Assembly: GCA_022792535.1 (NCBI GenBank) | Contig: JAAWBG010000021.1 | Span: 43,837 to 107,836, forward strand | DNA length: 64,000 nucleotides | Source: Lachnospiraceae bacterium | GTDB lineage: Bacteria > Bacillota > Clostridia > Lachnospirales > Lachnospiraceae | Reading direction: 5' to 3' | Shown: positions 29,669 through 39,622 of the stretch, in pieces | How positions within the stretch are numbered: the first letter of the stretch is position 1 | How the letters are laid out: the number at the start of each line of letters is the position of its first letter | Translations under genes and position numbers: made by a program | The notes under the pieces: model-generated | The model's input: the letters and a program-made list of their open reading frames with translations, nothing else | Told to the model about the DNA's origin: nothing | Databases searched by the model: none

Positions 29669-30370
29669 ATGGGACATATAGCAGTGATTCCCGCAAGAAG
29701 CGGTTCCAAGGGATTAAAAAATAAGAATATAAAGGAATGTAATGGAAAACCTCTGTTGGCATATTCTATTGAGGCGGCGCAGAGAGCAGGCATCTATGAT
29801 TGTATTCATGTGTCTACTGACAGCGAACAATATGCAGAGATAGCGAAAGAGTATGGGGCGGAGGTTCCTTTTTTGAGAGACAGTGAGATGGCGTCAGACG
29901 CAGCAACAACCTGGGATACCATGCGGTTTGTGATAAAAGAGTATGAAAAAATAGGGAAAAGATTTGACATGCTCACAGTGTTGCAGCCCACTTCGCCCTT
30001 ACGAGGGTGGGAGGATATTCGAAAGGCCTATGATATATTTGTGCAGAGACAGGCGGACAGCGTGGTGGGAGTATGTGAGATGGAGCATTCTCCTTTGTGG
30101 AGTAATACTTTGCCGGAAAGCGGATGTTTAAATGGATTTATCCGGCCGGAAGTAAATGGACCGAGACAAGGGCTTCCTGCCTATTATCGCATCAATGGAG
30201 CAATTTATATTGTGAGGGTGGAATATTTGATGGAATATGGGAATCTTTATGGAGAGCAGGGATATGCCTATATTATGTCGCGGGAACATTCTGTGGATAT
30301 AGATGATGAAATTGATTTTGCATTGGCAGAATTTTTAATGAAACGGTGTGAGAAAAATGATAGCATTTAA
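29669..30370 (+). CDS. CMP-nonulosonate cytidylyltransferase (NeuA/LegF family)
   Basis: MGHIAVIPARSGSKGLKNKNIKECNGKPLLAYSIEAAQ...TVLQPTSPLRGWEDI. Confidence 0.92.
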   Translation: MGHIAVIPARSGSKGLKNKNIKECNGKPLLAYSIEAAQRAGIYDCIHVSTDSEQYAEIAKEYGAEVPFLRDSEMASDAATTWDTMRFVIKEYEKIGKRFDMLTVLQPTSPLRGWEDIRKAYDIFVQRQADSVVGVCEMEHSPLWSNTLPESGCLNGFIRPEVNGPRQGLPAYYRINGAIYIVRVEYLMEYGNLYGEQGYAYIMSREHSVDIDDEIDFALAEFLMKRCEKNDSI

Positions 30371-31496
30371 TGAACCTGTATATATAGAAAAAGGAATTGG
30401 ATATATTGCGGAAGCAATTTTAAAGAACAAAAGATTAAATGGAGACGGGCCTTTTACCGCCCAATGCACAGAATGGATGGAAAAAAAGTGCGGAGAGGGG
30501 GTTAAAATTTTGCTGACAACTTCCTGTACCCATGCATTGGAAATGGCTGCCCTTCTTGCAGAGATCAAACCAGGGGATGAAGTGATCATGCCTTCTTATA
30601 CCTTTGTTTCCACTGGGGATGCTTTTGCTCTTCGGGGTGCAAAGATTAGATTTGTAGATATCAGAAAAGATACGATGAATATAGATGAAACTTTGATAGA
30701 AAATGCCATTACAGACAAGACAAAAGCAATTGTTCCCGTTCACTATGCAGGGGTGGGATGCGAGATGGATACTATTTTAGATATAGCGAAAAGGAATCAT
30801 CTATTTGTAATTGAAGACGCGGCCCAGGGAATGATGGCTTCTTATAAAGGAAGATACTTAGGAACCATTGGAGATTTTGGAACCTATAGTTTTCACGAGA
30901 CGAAAAATTATACAATGGGAGAAGGAGGGGCTATCCTCATAAATAATGAAAAATATGTACATAGGGGTGAGATTATTCGGGAAAAGGGAACCAACCGCGC
31001 CCAATATTTTAGAGGCGAGGTGGATAAGTACAGTTGGGTTGACATGGGATCTTCCTATCTTCCAAGCGAGATGAACGCGGCATATCTGCTTCCGCAGTTA
31101 GAACAGGCAGAGGCCATCAATCACAGAAGACTGGAGCTGTGGAACCTGTATGATCAGGAATTAAAAGAGTTAGAAGAAATGGATAAAATTGAATTGCCCT
31201 GCATTCCCAAGGAATGTCAGCATAATGGTCATATGTTTTATGTGAAAACAAGAGATCTAAAAGAACGCACAAAATTGATCCAATATTTAGAACAGAATGA
31301 TGTAAATGCAGTATTTCATTACGTACCGTTACACTCATCCAAAGCTGGAAAAAAATATGGAACCTTTGTGGGAGAGGATAAATATACTACCAGTGAAAGT
31401 GAACGGTTAGTCAGACTTCCTATGTTTTATGCTTTAAAGGATGAGGAAGTAAAATATACAGCCCAAATGGTAAAAAATTTTTATTCCCGCGAGTAA
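30348..31496 (+). CDS. DegT-family sugar aminotransferase, closest in motif to WecE/RffA
   Basis: GDGPFTAQCTEWMEKKCGEGVKILLTTSCTHALEMAALLAEIKPGDEVIMPSYTFVSTGDAFALRGAKIRFVDI...HYAGVGCEMD. Confidence 0.88.
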   Translation: MRKMIAFNEPVYIEKGIGYIAEAILKNKRLNGDGPFTAQCTEWMEKKCGEGVKILLTTSCTHALEMAALLAEIKPGDEVIMPSYTFVSTGDAFALRGAKIRFVDIRKDTMNIDETLIENAITDKTKAIVPVHYAGVGCEMDTILDIAKRNHLFVIEDAAQGMMASYKGRYLGTIGDFGTYSFHETKNYTMGEGGAILINNEKYVHRGEIIREKGTNRAQYFRGEVDKYSWVDMGSSYLPSEMNAAYLLPQLEQAEAINHRRLELWNLYDQELKELEEMDKIELPCIPKECQHNGHMFYVKTRDLKERTKLIQYLEQNDVNAVFHYVPLHSSKAGKKYGTFVGEDKYTTSESERLVRLPMFYALKDEEVKYTAQMVKNFYSRE

Positions 31497-31522
31497 TAAG
31501 ACATGACTGCGGAGGAGAGGCA

Positions 31523-32233
31523 ATGAAAAAAGTAGCGATTTTGCAATCAAATTACATACCATGGAAAGGATATTTTGATATTATAGATGCAGTAGATGAA
31601 TTTGTTTTGTATGATGATATGCAATTCACAAAGAATGATTGGAGAAATCGAAATATCATAAAGACATCTAATGGAACACAACGGCTCACAATTCCAGTGG
31701 TAACAAAAGGAAAATTTTACCAGAAGATTATAGAAACAGAAGTTCTTTCCTCAAAATGGATAAAGAAGCATTGGCATGCAATACAATGCAATTATGCAAG
31801 GGCGGCTTGTTTTGATGAATATGCGGGAGTGATTCGGGAGTTATATGAAAAATGTGAAGAGGAAAAGTATTTAAGTAAAATAAATTATATTTTTCTAAAA
31901 GGAATCTGTGACATTTTAGGAATAGAAACTAAGATTTCTTGGTCGTCAGAATATGATTTTGGAGAAGGAAAAACGGAGAAATTGGTAAATATTTGTAAAC
32001 AGGCTGGAGCAGACGAATATCTGTCAGGTCCGGCGGCTTCAGATTATATTGATAAAAAATTATTCGATGATGCGGATATTGTTTTGACTTATATGGATTA
32101 TTCGGGATATCCAGAATATCCACAGTTGTATGGAACATTTGTACATGGCGTTACTATTTTGGATATGATATTTAATCTGGGAAGCCAAACAAGAAAATAT
32201 ATGAAGAAAGCCGCTTTTCAAGATAGAACATAA
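31523..32233 (+). CDS. WbqC family protein
   Basis: VAILQSNYIPWKGYFDIIDAVDEFVLYDDMQFTKNDWRNRNIIKTSNGTQRLTIPV. Confidence 0.88.
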   Translation: MKKVAILQSNYIPWKGYFDIIDAVDEFVLYDDMQFTKNDWRNRNIIKTSNGTQRLTIPVVTKGKFYQKIIETEVLSSKWIKKHWHAIQCNYARAACFDEYAGVIRELYEKCEEEKYLSKINYIFLKGICDILGIETKISWSSEYDFGEGKTEKLVNICKQAGADEYLSGPAASDYIDKKLFDDADIVLTYMDYSGYPEYPQLYGTFVHGVTILDMIFNLGSQTRKYMKKAAFQDRT

Positions 32234-32257
32234 AATGTTATTGGAGGAAAACAGAAC

Positions 32258-32896
32258 ATGCAATACGAGAAAATCTATCAGAGAACAGAAGCGTATTTTA
32301 ATGAAAAGATAGAAAAATTTGGTTCTAATTCTATAGGAGTAGGATGGAATGGGAACGATGCCCAGAGAATTCGATATGATCAATTGGCGAAATTATTAAG
32401 TGCAGATGGAGAGAATTTTTCTGTGTGTGATTATGGCTGTGGATATGGCTATTTTTATTCTTATTTAAAAGAAAAATTTCCTGATTGGAAAGGGATATAT
32501 GCAGGATTAGATGTTTCTGATAAAATGATAGAAGAGGCGAAAAGAAAGTTTGGCCAGAATGAGGCGAAAAGGATTTTTATCAATGATTCTAAATTGAATG
32601 ACACTTATGATTATATTGTGTCAAGCGGTATATTTAACCTAAAATTAGAAACATCTGAAGAAGAATGGAAAAAATACATTTTAGAGACGATCAACAGATT
32701 TCACAGTCATAGCGAAAAGGGGTTTGCATTTAACGCTTTGACGAAGTATTCGGATAAAGATAAAATGCGGGAAGACTTGTACTATTCAGACCCTTTATTT
32801 CTCTTTGATTATTGTAAAACAAATTTTTCAAAAAATGTAGCGTTGCTGCATGATTATCAGTTGTATGATTTTACCATTATTGTCAGGAAATTTTGA
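32258..32896 (+). CDS. SAM-dependent methyltransferase
   Basis: FSVCDYGCGYGYFYSYLKEKFPDWKGIYAGLDVSDKMIEEAKRKF. Confidence 0.85.
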   Translation: MQYEKIYQRTEAYFNEKIEKFGSNSIGVGWNGNDAQRIRYDQLAKLLSADGENFSVCDYGCGYGYFYSYLKEKFPDWKGIYAGLDVSDKMIEEAKRKFGQNEAKRIFINDSKLNDTYDYIVSSGIFNLKLETSEEEWKKYILETINRFHSHSEKGFAFNALTKYSDKDKMREDLYYSDPLFLFDYCKTNFSKNVALLHDYQLYDFTIIVRKF

Positions 32897-32925
32897 TTGG
32901 ATGATGAAATAGGTGTCTTGAATCA

Positions 32926-32958
32926 GAAAAAATCATGGTTGAAACAGCCATGATTTTT
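32926..32958 (+). terminator. Rho-independent terminator
   Basis: AAAAATCATGG-TTGAAACAG-CCATGATTTTT. Confidence 0.8.
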
Positions 32959-33021
32959 CTATATAATAGAATCGTACAGCATTTCTGGATTATGCAGTTT
33001 TATAGAGGGAAAGTGATACTT

Positions 33022-34437
33022 ATGGGAAGATACAGACCACTGCCAATTGGAATTGACGATTTTCAGGAAATGATAGAAAAAGGTTATTATTATGTGGATA
33101 AGACATTGTTTATTCAGGAATTATTGGATCGAAAAGGCAGTGTGAATCTCTTTATGCGTCCCAGGCGTTTTGGAAAAACCCTGACCCTTAGTATGGTAAA
33201 ATATTACTTTGAACAGGCATATGATTTTAAAGGAAACAGAATAGATCATTCTGGTTTATTCGCTGGTTTGAATATTATGAAGGTTTCAGAATCTTATCAC
33301 GGGATGATGGGACAGTTTCCGGTGATCTTTCTTACATTGAAGGCTGCAAAACAGGAAAATTTTTCCCTTGCATATGCTATGATTGTCAGAGAGATTGCAG
33401 ATGAATTCAGGCGGCACAGCCACATTGCAGGCAGCAGTAATTTGTCAGAAGAAGAGAAAGAACGGTATCGTTGTATATGCAGAGAACAGGATGACCCTGT
33501 TCTTATTTATGATTCGTTAAAATTTTTAAGCCAATGTCTTTATAAAGTATATGGGAAAAAGGCAATTATTTTGATAGATGAATATGATGTTCCTTTAGAG
33601 GCTGCCTATTTTGCACAGTTTTATGATAAGATGATAGGATTTATTCGTTCTTTGTTTGAGTCTGGGTTGAAGTCCAATCCATATCTGGAGTTTTCTGTGA
33701 TAACGGGCTGTCTTAGGATCAGTAAGGAGAGCGCTTTTACTGGTCTGAATAATTTGAATATGATGTCTGTTTTGGACGAATTGTATGCAGAGTATTTTGG
33801 TTTTACACAGAGTGAAGTGGACAAAGCTCTTATTTTTTATGGCAGGGAAAATCTCTGGAACTTTTTATTTTTTACCGGATATTTGAAAAAAATGTCCGAT
33901 ACTATGGAAGGCAGGAATATAAAGATAAAGCTGGCGATTCCAAATGAGGAAATAAAATACATTTATGAAAATATTATTATAGATTGGTTCCAGGAACGTA
34001 TCAAGAAAGAGAACATGAATGAATTGTACCAGCCTCTTGAGAAAGGGAACTGTAAATTGGCTGGAGAATTGATCAGCACTCAGTTATCGCAAACAATCAG
34101 TTTCTATGATTATGCAGAAAATTTTTATCATGGCTTTATGCTGGGGCTGTTAAGCCAGGCCCAGTCTTATGTTGTGAAATCAAATCGGGAAACTGGAAAT
34201 GGACGGGCAGATATTGTGATGTATACGCCCAGCAGACGTGGAATGGCCATAATATTGGAATTAAAACTGGCAGATACCATTGACAAGCTCCAGGAAACCT
34301 GTGAAAAGGGTTTGCAGCAGATAGCGGACAAAGGATATGATAGGGAATTGATTGAGGACGGTTATAAAAATATTCAAAAATATGCCGTTGCATTTTATAA
34401 GAAAGATTGTGAAGTTATGTGTCGGAAATCTTTATAA
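33022..34437 (+). CDS. AAA-ATPase-like / PD-(D/E)XK nuclease family protein (DUF1703 type)
   Basis: LPIGIDDFQEMIEKGYYYVDKTLFIQELLDRKGSVNLFMRPRRFGKTLTLSMVKYYF; C-term GRADIVMYTPSRRGMAIILELKLA. Confidence 0.9.
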   Translation: MGRYRPLPIGIDDFQEMIEKGYYYVDKTLFIQELLDRKGSVNLFMRPRRFGKTLTLSMVKYYFEQAYDFKGNRIDHSGLFAGLNIMKVSESYHGMMGQFPVIFLTLKAAKQENFSLAYAMIVREIADEFRRHSHIAGSSNLSEEEKERYRCICREQDDPVLIYDSLKFLSQCLYKVYGKKAIILIDEYDVPLEAAYFAQFYDKMIGFIRSLFESGLKSNPYLEFSVITGCLRISKESAFTGLNNLNMMSVLDELYAEYFGFTQSEVDKALIFYGRENLWNFLFFTGYLKKMSDTMEGRNIKIKLAIPNEEIKYIYENIIIDWFQERIKKENMNELYQPLEKGNCKLAGELISTQLSQTISFYDYAENFYHGFMLGLLSQAQSYVVKSNRETGNGRADIVMYTPSRRGMAIILELKLADTIDKLQETCEKGLQQIADKGYDRELIEDGYKNIQKYAVAFYKKDCEVMCRKSL

Positions 34438-34537
34438 AATATGTTGAAAGGGGCGGTTGTTTGGTTCATTGCCCGCGGAAATAGAAGAATAGAACAGCTG
34501 TCAAGGAAGACAGCGAATAAAACAGGAGGTTTCACAA

Positions 34538-35614
34538 ATGAAAAGTGAAGAACTCAGCCGTTTCCTTATAATGGGAAATGCAACGGTTGTGGAAGCAATG
34601 CAGAAAATTGATCTGAATTCAAAGGGAATTTTATTTATTATAGAGGAAGAAGAGAAACTGGTGGGTGTGGTCACAGACGGAGATATCCGAAGATGGCTGA
34701 TTCGAACGGGAAATCTGCAGGGAGAAATGCAGGAGATTATGAACAGAAATCCCAAAGTGATTTCCTGCAAAGAGCGGAAAAAAGCGAAGGAATATATGGC
34801 AAAACATCTGATTACTGCTTTGCCGGTAGTGACCAGAGAAAATAAGATCAAAGATATTATCTTTAAAGAAGAAAGTAATCTTACAGAGAAGAAAGAAGAG
34901 AAATTATCTCTCCAGGAGATACCAGTTGTTATCATGGCAGGAGGGAAGGGGACGAGGCTTTATCCTTATACGAGAATTCTGCCGAAGCCCCTGATACCTA
35001 TCGGCGATATTCCCATTATGGAGCGTATTATCAATGCGTTTCGGGAGTATGGGGTAAAAAATTTTTACGCAACGGTCAATTATAGAAAAAGCATGATTAA
35101 ATCTTATTTTTCAGAAAATATTGCGGATTATCAGCTGACCTACGTGGAGGAGGATAAACCTCTGGGAACAGCAGGGAGCCTTCCTCTGATCCAGGAGGAA
35201 TTTCATACGCCGCTGGTGGTGACCAACTGCGATATTTTGATTCATGCAGATTACACAGATATTTACAAGCATCATTTGGAGACGGGAAATGAGCTGACCA
35301 TTGTGACTGCTCTGAAAAATATTGTGGTCCCTTATGGTGTGATTCATTCCAGCGAAAACGGCAGGATTCAATCTATGGAAGAGAAACCAAAACTTTCCTA
35401 TTTTGTGAACACGGGAATGTATGTGTTAAGTCCCAAGGTGTTGCAGGAAATTCCGGAGGATACTTTTTTCCACATGACAGATTTGGCGGATCAACTGCTG
35501 GCGGAGGGACGCAAAGTGGGAATGTACCCTATCAGTGAAGATTCTTTTTTGGACATGGGAGAATTCGAAGAGATGCGCCGTATGGAAGAAAAGCTGGATT
35601 TAAAGGCGGAGTGA
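34538..35614 (+). CDS. CBS-domain nucleotidyltransferase (PtmE-like)
   Basis: N-terminal CBS pair; VVIMAGGKGTRLYPYTRILPKPLIPIGDIPIMERIINAF. Confidence 0.85.
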   Translation: MKSEELSRFLIMGNATVVEAMQKIDLNSKGILFIIEEEEKLVGVVTDGDIRRWLIRTGNLQGEMQEIMNRNPKVISCKERKKAKEYMAKHLITALPVVTRENKIKDIIFKEESNLTEKKEEKLSLQEIPVVIMAGGKGTRLYPYTRILPKPLIPIGDIPIMERIINAFREYGVKNFYATVNYRKSMIKSYFSENIADYQLTYVEEDKPLGTAGSLPLIQEEFHTPLVVTNCDILIHADYTDIYKHHLETGNELTIVTALKNIVVPYGVIHSSENGRIQSMEEKPKLSYFVNTGMYVLSPKVLQEIPEDTFFHMTDLADQLLAEGRKVGMYPISEDSFLDMGEFEEMRRMEEKLDLKAE

Positions 35615-35702
35615 AAAGAAGATAAAAAGGTTTTACATAGATAGAGGGCCAAAAGGTCTTGTTAAGATGCTTTATGGCATGTTTAAAGAAAGGAATCGGC
35701 AT

Positions 35703-36683
35703 ATGAAAAAAGTTTTAGTGACAGGAGCGGATGGATTTATTGGAAGCCATCTGACAGAGAGCTTATTGGAAAAAGGATATGACGTGAAAGCCTTTGCTTA
35801 TTACAATTCTTTTAATACCTGGGGATGGCTGGACAGCCTGCCGGCGGACAAATTAAAAGAGATTGAAGTATTTACAGGAGATATTCGAGATCCCAATGGA
35901 GTGCGGGAGGCTATGAAAGGGGTAGATGAGGTGTTTCATCTGGCGGCGCTGATCGCGATTCCTTTCAGCTATCATTCGCCGGATTCCTATGTGGATACCA
36001 ATATCAAAGGAACCTTGAATGTACTTCAGGCGGCCCGCCAGTTAGAGACTCAGAGAATTCTGGTGACGTCTACTTCTGAAGTGTATGGAACTGCTCAGTA
36101 TGTGCCTATTGATGAGAAACATCCCTATCAGGGACAGTCTCCATATTCGGCTACCAAGATCGGAGCGGATCGGCTGGCAGAAAGTTTTTACCGCAGTTTT
36201 AACATGCCAATCTCTATCGTGCGTCCCTTTAATACTTTTGGGCCAAGGCAGTCGGCAAGAGCGGTGATCCCTACTATTATTTCTCAGCTTTTGGCTGGAA
36301 AAGAAGAGATCAAATTAGGTTCCTTAACCCCCACCAGGGATTTTAACTATGTGAAAGATACAGCGGCAGGTTTTATCGCCATTGCAGAGTCAGATCGAAC
36401 GATTGGAGAGGAGATCAATATTGCTACTCAGCAGGAGATTTCTATTGGAGATCTGGCTCAGGAAATCATCTCACAGATCAATCCCAAAGGGAAAATCCTC
36501 TGCGATGAACAGCGCCTTCGGCCAGAAAAGAGCGAGGTCAATCGTCTCTTAGGATCAAATGCAAAGATCCAGCAATTGACAGACTGGAAACAGCAGTATA
36601 CTTTTACTCAGGGAATTGCAGAGACTATCGAATGGATGAGGCAGAACATGAATGCCTATAAAGCAGATATCTATAATGTTTAA
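35703..36683 (+). CDS. NAD-dependent 4,6-dehydratase (LegB-like)
   Basis: MKKVLVTGADGFIGSHLTESLLEKGYDVKAFAYYNSFNTWGWLDSL...HLAALIAIPFSYHSPDSYVDTNIKGTLNVLQAAR. Confidence 0.88.
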   Translation: MKKVLVTGADGFIGSHLTESLLEKGYDVKAFAYYNSFNTWGWLDSLPADKLKEIEVFTGDIRDPNGVREAMKGVDEVFHLAALIAIPFSYHSPDSYVDTNIKGTLNVLQAARQLETQRILVTSTSEVYGTAQYVPIDEKHPYQGQSPYSATKIGADRLAESFYRSFNMPISIVRPFNTFGPRQSARAVIPTIISQLLAGKEEIKLGSLTPTRDFNYVKDTAAGFIAIAESDRTIGEEINIATQQEISIGDLAQEIISQINPKGKILCDEQRLRPEKSEVNRLLGSNAKIQQLTDWKQQYTFTQGIAETIEWMRQNMNAYKADIYNV

Positions 36684-36802
36684 TACTGGATATACAGAAT
36701 ATCTCAGAAAGACAGTTGGTATTCGAAAGATTACATTGTATTCCTTTTGGAAATCCAATATACTGAAAGTTAGAATAATAATTTGAAGGATGGCGGAGTG
36801 AA

Positions 36803-37834
36803 ATGGAATTAGAACAACAATTTTTAAGCCTTCTTGGGATTGTAGAAGGCCTTCAGAGAAGGGTGTATCAATTAGAAGAAGAAAACAAGCTGCTGATTCG
36901 AGGCCAAAAACAGATGCTGGAGTGGTGGGAGCAGAACCAGCAGGATAATCTGAATTTTCAGGAAAATGCTATCTATGAATTATATGATGGAATGAAAGCA
37001 CAACTGGATGGATTTTTTCCTAAAATTCTGCCAGGAGAATCTGCAGTGGAAGAGATCATAGCTCATGGAAAATCTTTGGCAAGATTTGGGGACGGAGAGT
37101 TTGCAGCAATTGCAGGACGTATCCGCCACAGATTTCAAACAGAAATAGAGGAAAACTTAGGTGAGAGATTGAAGGAAGTGCTTCAGTCTGAAGATGAAAA
37201 TCTTCTGGTGGGAATTGCAGATAATTATGGAAGCCTGGAAAAATATACAGAGCAGGCGAGACGTGAGATCCGCTGCTATCTGAATCCTCAGGTGCGGAGG
37301 GAGCATCTGGCGCTTCTGGATTCTAAAAAAGTATATTACGACGCTTATGTGACTAGGCCGTATGTGATGTATCAGGATAACCAGACCGATGCGCCAGGGA
37401 AACGCTTTAAAAATCTGAAACGGATCTGGGAAGACAGAGAATGTGTTTTGGTAGAAGGCTGTTTTACAGGTCTGGGCGTTGACAACGATCTGTTTGACAA
37501 TGCAAGAAGCATTCAAAGAATTCTGGGACCTGCCGAAAATGCATTTGCCAGATATCCAGAGATTTTGGAGGCATGTAAGAACCAGAACAAAGAGGCACTG
37601 TTTCTTTTAGCTTTGGGGCCTACAGCTACGGTTCTTGCCAGTGATCTGTGCAAGGCGGGGTATCAGGCTGTTGACATTGGCCATTTAGATTTGGAGTATG
37701 AATGGTTTTTGAAAGGGGAAGGATGCAGGACCCTTGTAACTGGAAAGTATAATAATGAGATTGGAGAAGAGCAGGATCTGTCGCCTATTGAAAATGAAGA
37801 TTATCGAAGTCAGATTATTGCGGATTTTTCCTGA
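36803..37834 (+). CDS. GT-D fold (DUF1792-like) glycosyltransferase with N-terminal coiled coil
   Basis: SLARFGDGEFAAIAGR...CVLVEGCFTGLGVDNDLFDNARSIQRILGPAENAFARYPEIL...LLALGPTATVLASDLCKAGYQAVDIGHLDLEYEW. Confidence 0.82.
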   Translation: MELEQQFLSLLGIVEGLQRRVYQLEEENKLLIRGQKQMLEWWEQNQQDNLNFQENAIYELYDGMKAQLDGFFPKILPGESAVEEIIAHGKSLARFGDGEFAAIAGRIRHRFQTEIEENLGERLKEVLQSEDENLLVGIADNYGSLEKYTEQARREIRCYLNPQVRREHLALLDSKKVYYDAYVTRPYVMYQDNQTDAPGKRFKNLKRIWEDRECVLVEGCFTGLGVDNDLFDNARSIQRILGPAENAFARYPEILEACKNQNKEALFLLALGPTATVLASDLCKAGYQAVDIGHLDLEYEWFLKGEGCRTLVTGKYNNEIGEEQDLSPIENEDYRSQIIADFS

Positions 37835-37843
37835 GGAAAACAA

Positions 37844-39010
37844 ATGAATATATTATTTTATCGTTATAATAGTATCTGTGAACCTGATATCATAGCGGTT
37901 ATGAGAAGATTGGGACACACAGTGACAGAGATCACAGAGGAGATGCGCAACAAGGAATTGGGAGCCAGGGGACAGATGAACTTGGTCAGCGCAGCGCTGA
38001 AAAAGGAAGAAAGTCAGATTGTATTCAGCATTAATTTTTTTCCGGTGGTTTCGGAGGTCTGTAATATTTTTCATATTCCCTATGTGTGCTGGATTGTGGA
38101 CAGCCCGGTGATGGAGTTATATTCTCATTCCATTCGGAACACATGGAACCGGGTTTTTTTGTTTGACTATGCATTGTATGAAGAATTTCACAGGGAGAAT
38201 CCCAAAGGAATATTTTACCTGCCTCTGGGGGCAGATTATGTCCGGCTGGATGAAGTGATGGAAACGATTACAGAAGAAGACCGGAAGAAATTCTCCGCAG
38301 ACGTTTCCTTTATCGGGTCTCTGTACACGGAGAAATGTCCTTACAATCGACTAAAAGAGGAAGGATGGCTGAAAGGATATCTGGACGGTTTGATTGAAGC
38401 CCAGTTAAAAGTATATGGTTATAATTTTTTGGAAGAATGTATTACAGACGAAGTGCTGCAGGCATTTAAGAAAAAAGTGCCCTTTTACCAATTTCCAGAA
38501 AAGGCTGATCACAATGACCGGGCGGCAATGGCTCATCTCTATTTGGGAAATAAGGTGACAGAGCAGGAGAGACTGCGGCTGCTAAAGCGGATTTCAGAGG
38601 AATATAAGCTGGACTTGTATACTGCAAGTGATTTCAGCCCTCTGCCTCATGCGAATTACCGAGGACTTGCCAAAACCGCCACAGAGATGCCCAAGATTTT
38701 TCATCTGTCGAAAATCAATCTGAACTTTACCTCAAAACCCATCCGAACAGGGCTGCCCCTGCGCCTGTGGGATATTTTGGGAGCAGGAGGATTTGTGCTG
38801 ACCAATTATCAGAGCGAGATTCCAGAATATTTTGAGCCAGGAAAGGATCTGGAGCTTTATGCCAGTGAAGAAGAATTGCTTGAAAAGATCCGGTATTATC
38901 TGGAACATGAGGAAGAGCGGCAGGAGATTGCCAGGAATGGATATCAGAAGGCAAAAGAGAAATATTCACTGGAACTGCGGGTGGGGCAGATCTTAAAGAT
39001 AGTGTCTTAA
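37844..39010 (+). CDS. CgeB/DUF3880-like glycosyltransferase
   Basis: CWIVDSPVMELYSHSIRNTWNRVFLFDYALYEEF...KINLNFTSKPIRTGLPLRLWDILGAGGFVLTNYQSEIPEYFEPGKDLELY. Confidence 0.85.
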   Translation: MNILFYRYNSICEPDIIAVMRRLGHTVTEITEEMRNKELGARGQMNLVSAALKKEESQIVFSINFFPVVSEVCNIFHIPYVCWIVDSPVMELYSHSIRNTWNRVFLFDYALYEEFHRENPKGIFYLPLGADYVRLDEVMETITEEDRKKFSADVSFIGSLYTEKCPYNRLKEEGWLKGYLDGLIEAQLKVYGYNFLEECITDEVLQAFKKKVPFYQFPEKADHNDRAAMAHLYLGNKVTEQERLRLLKRISEEYKLDLYTASDFSPLPHANYRGLAKTATEMPKIFHLSKINLNFTSKPIRTGLPLRLWDILGAGGFVLTNYQSEIPEYFEPGKDLELYASEEELLEKIRYYLEHEEERQEIARNGYQKAKEKYSLELRVGQILKIVS

Positions 39011-39112
39011 ATCGTATTTGAAAAGGATACCATAACTCAGGTTTAAATTAAGATGCGGCCATTCAACCTATAAAAGAACAGAGGTCAAAGAGAAAGAGGA
39101 GGAACATACATT

Positions 39113-39484
39113 ATGGAAGAACTACGCGCACAGCAGATAGAAGCATTGGAGGTACTTTGTGATTACAACCAGAAACTGGTAAAAAGCATTCGCAATATTA
39201 TCTCAGAACTAAAAGGAGAACGAAAGGAAGATACAGATCAGTTTTTAGATGAGATCATAAAAGGAATCAACTGGGAAATCGGTGTTTTGAATGGAACCAT
39301 GTCGCTGATCAATGAGAAGGAAGAACGGATCAAAAAAGAGGAAATTAATGCCAGTATTTCCAAATTAAGCCAGGTATTGGCAGAGAAAAAGGATGCAGAG
39401 GTTGCAGAAGCGCTGGAAGAGGCGCTGCCAGTATTTGAAAAGTTTGGAGACGCTGCCGGGAAAGTATTAGAGGAAGAGAAATGA
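39113..39484 (+). CDS. Small helical protein of unknown function
   Basis: 123 aa, charged, coiled-coil-like; RBS GAGGAGG. Confidence 0.55.
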   Translation: MEELRAQQIEALEVLCDYNQKLVKSIRNIISELKGERKEDTDQFLDEIIKGINWEIGVLNGTMSLINEKEERIKKEEINASISKLSQVLAEKKDAEVAEALEEALPVFEKFGDAAGKVLEEEK

Positions 39485-39549
39485 GAGCAGCAGTTTGGCC
39501 TCCAGCTTCTCTGCCACGCCTGATACACACAAAGTGAATCTTTCAATTG

Positions 39550-39596
39550 AAAATGGGGCAGAATTATGTTAAAATAACAGCGAAGCCCCATTTTTT
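39550..39596 (+). terminator. Rho-independent terminator
   Basis: AAAATGGGGC ... GCCCCATTTTTT. Confidence 0.7.
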
Positions 39597-39622
39597 AGTG
39601 GGATGGAAAGGGGGATTGCAGA

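Noticed and set aside
32935-33021. N-terminal extension of the DUF1703 ORF
   Set aside because: It starts inside the terminator hairpin at 32926-32958; the internal ATG at 33022 fits the family start (MGRYRPLPIGI).
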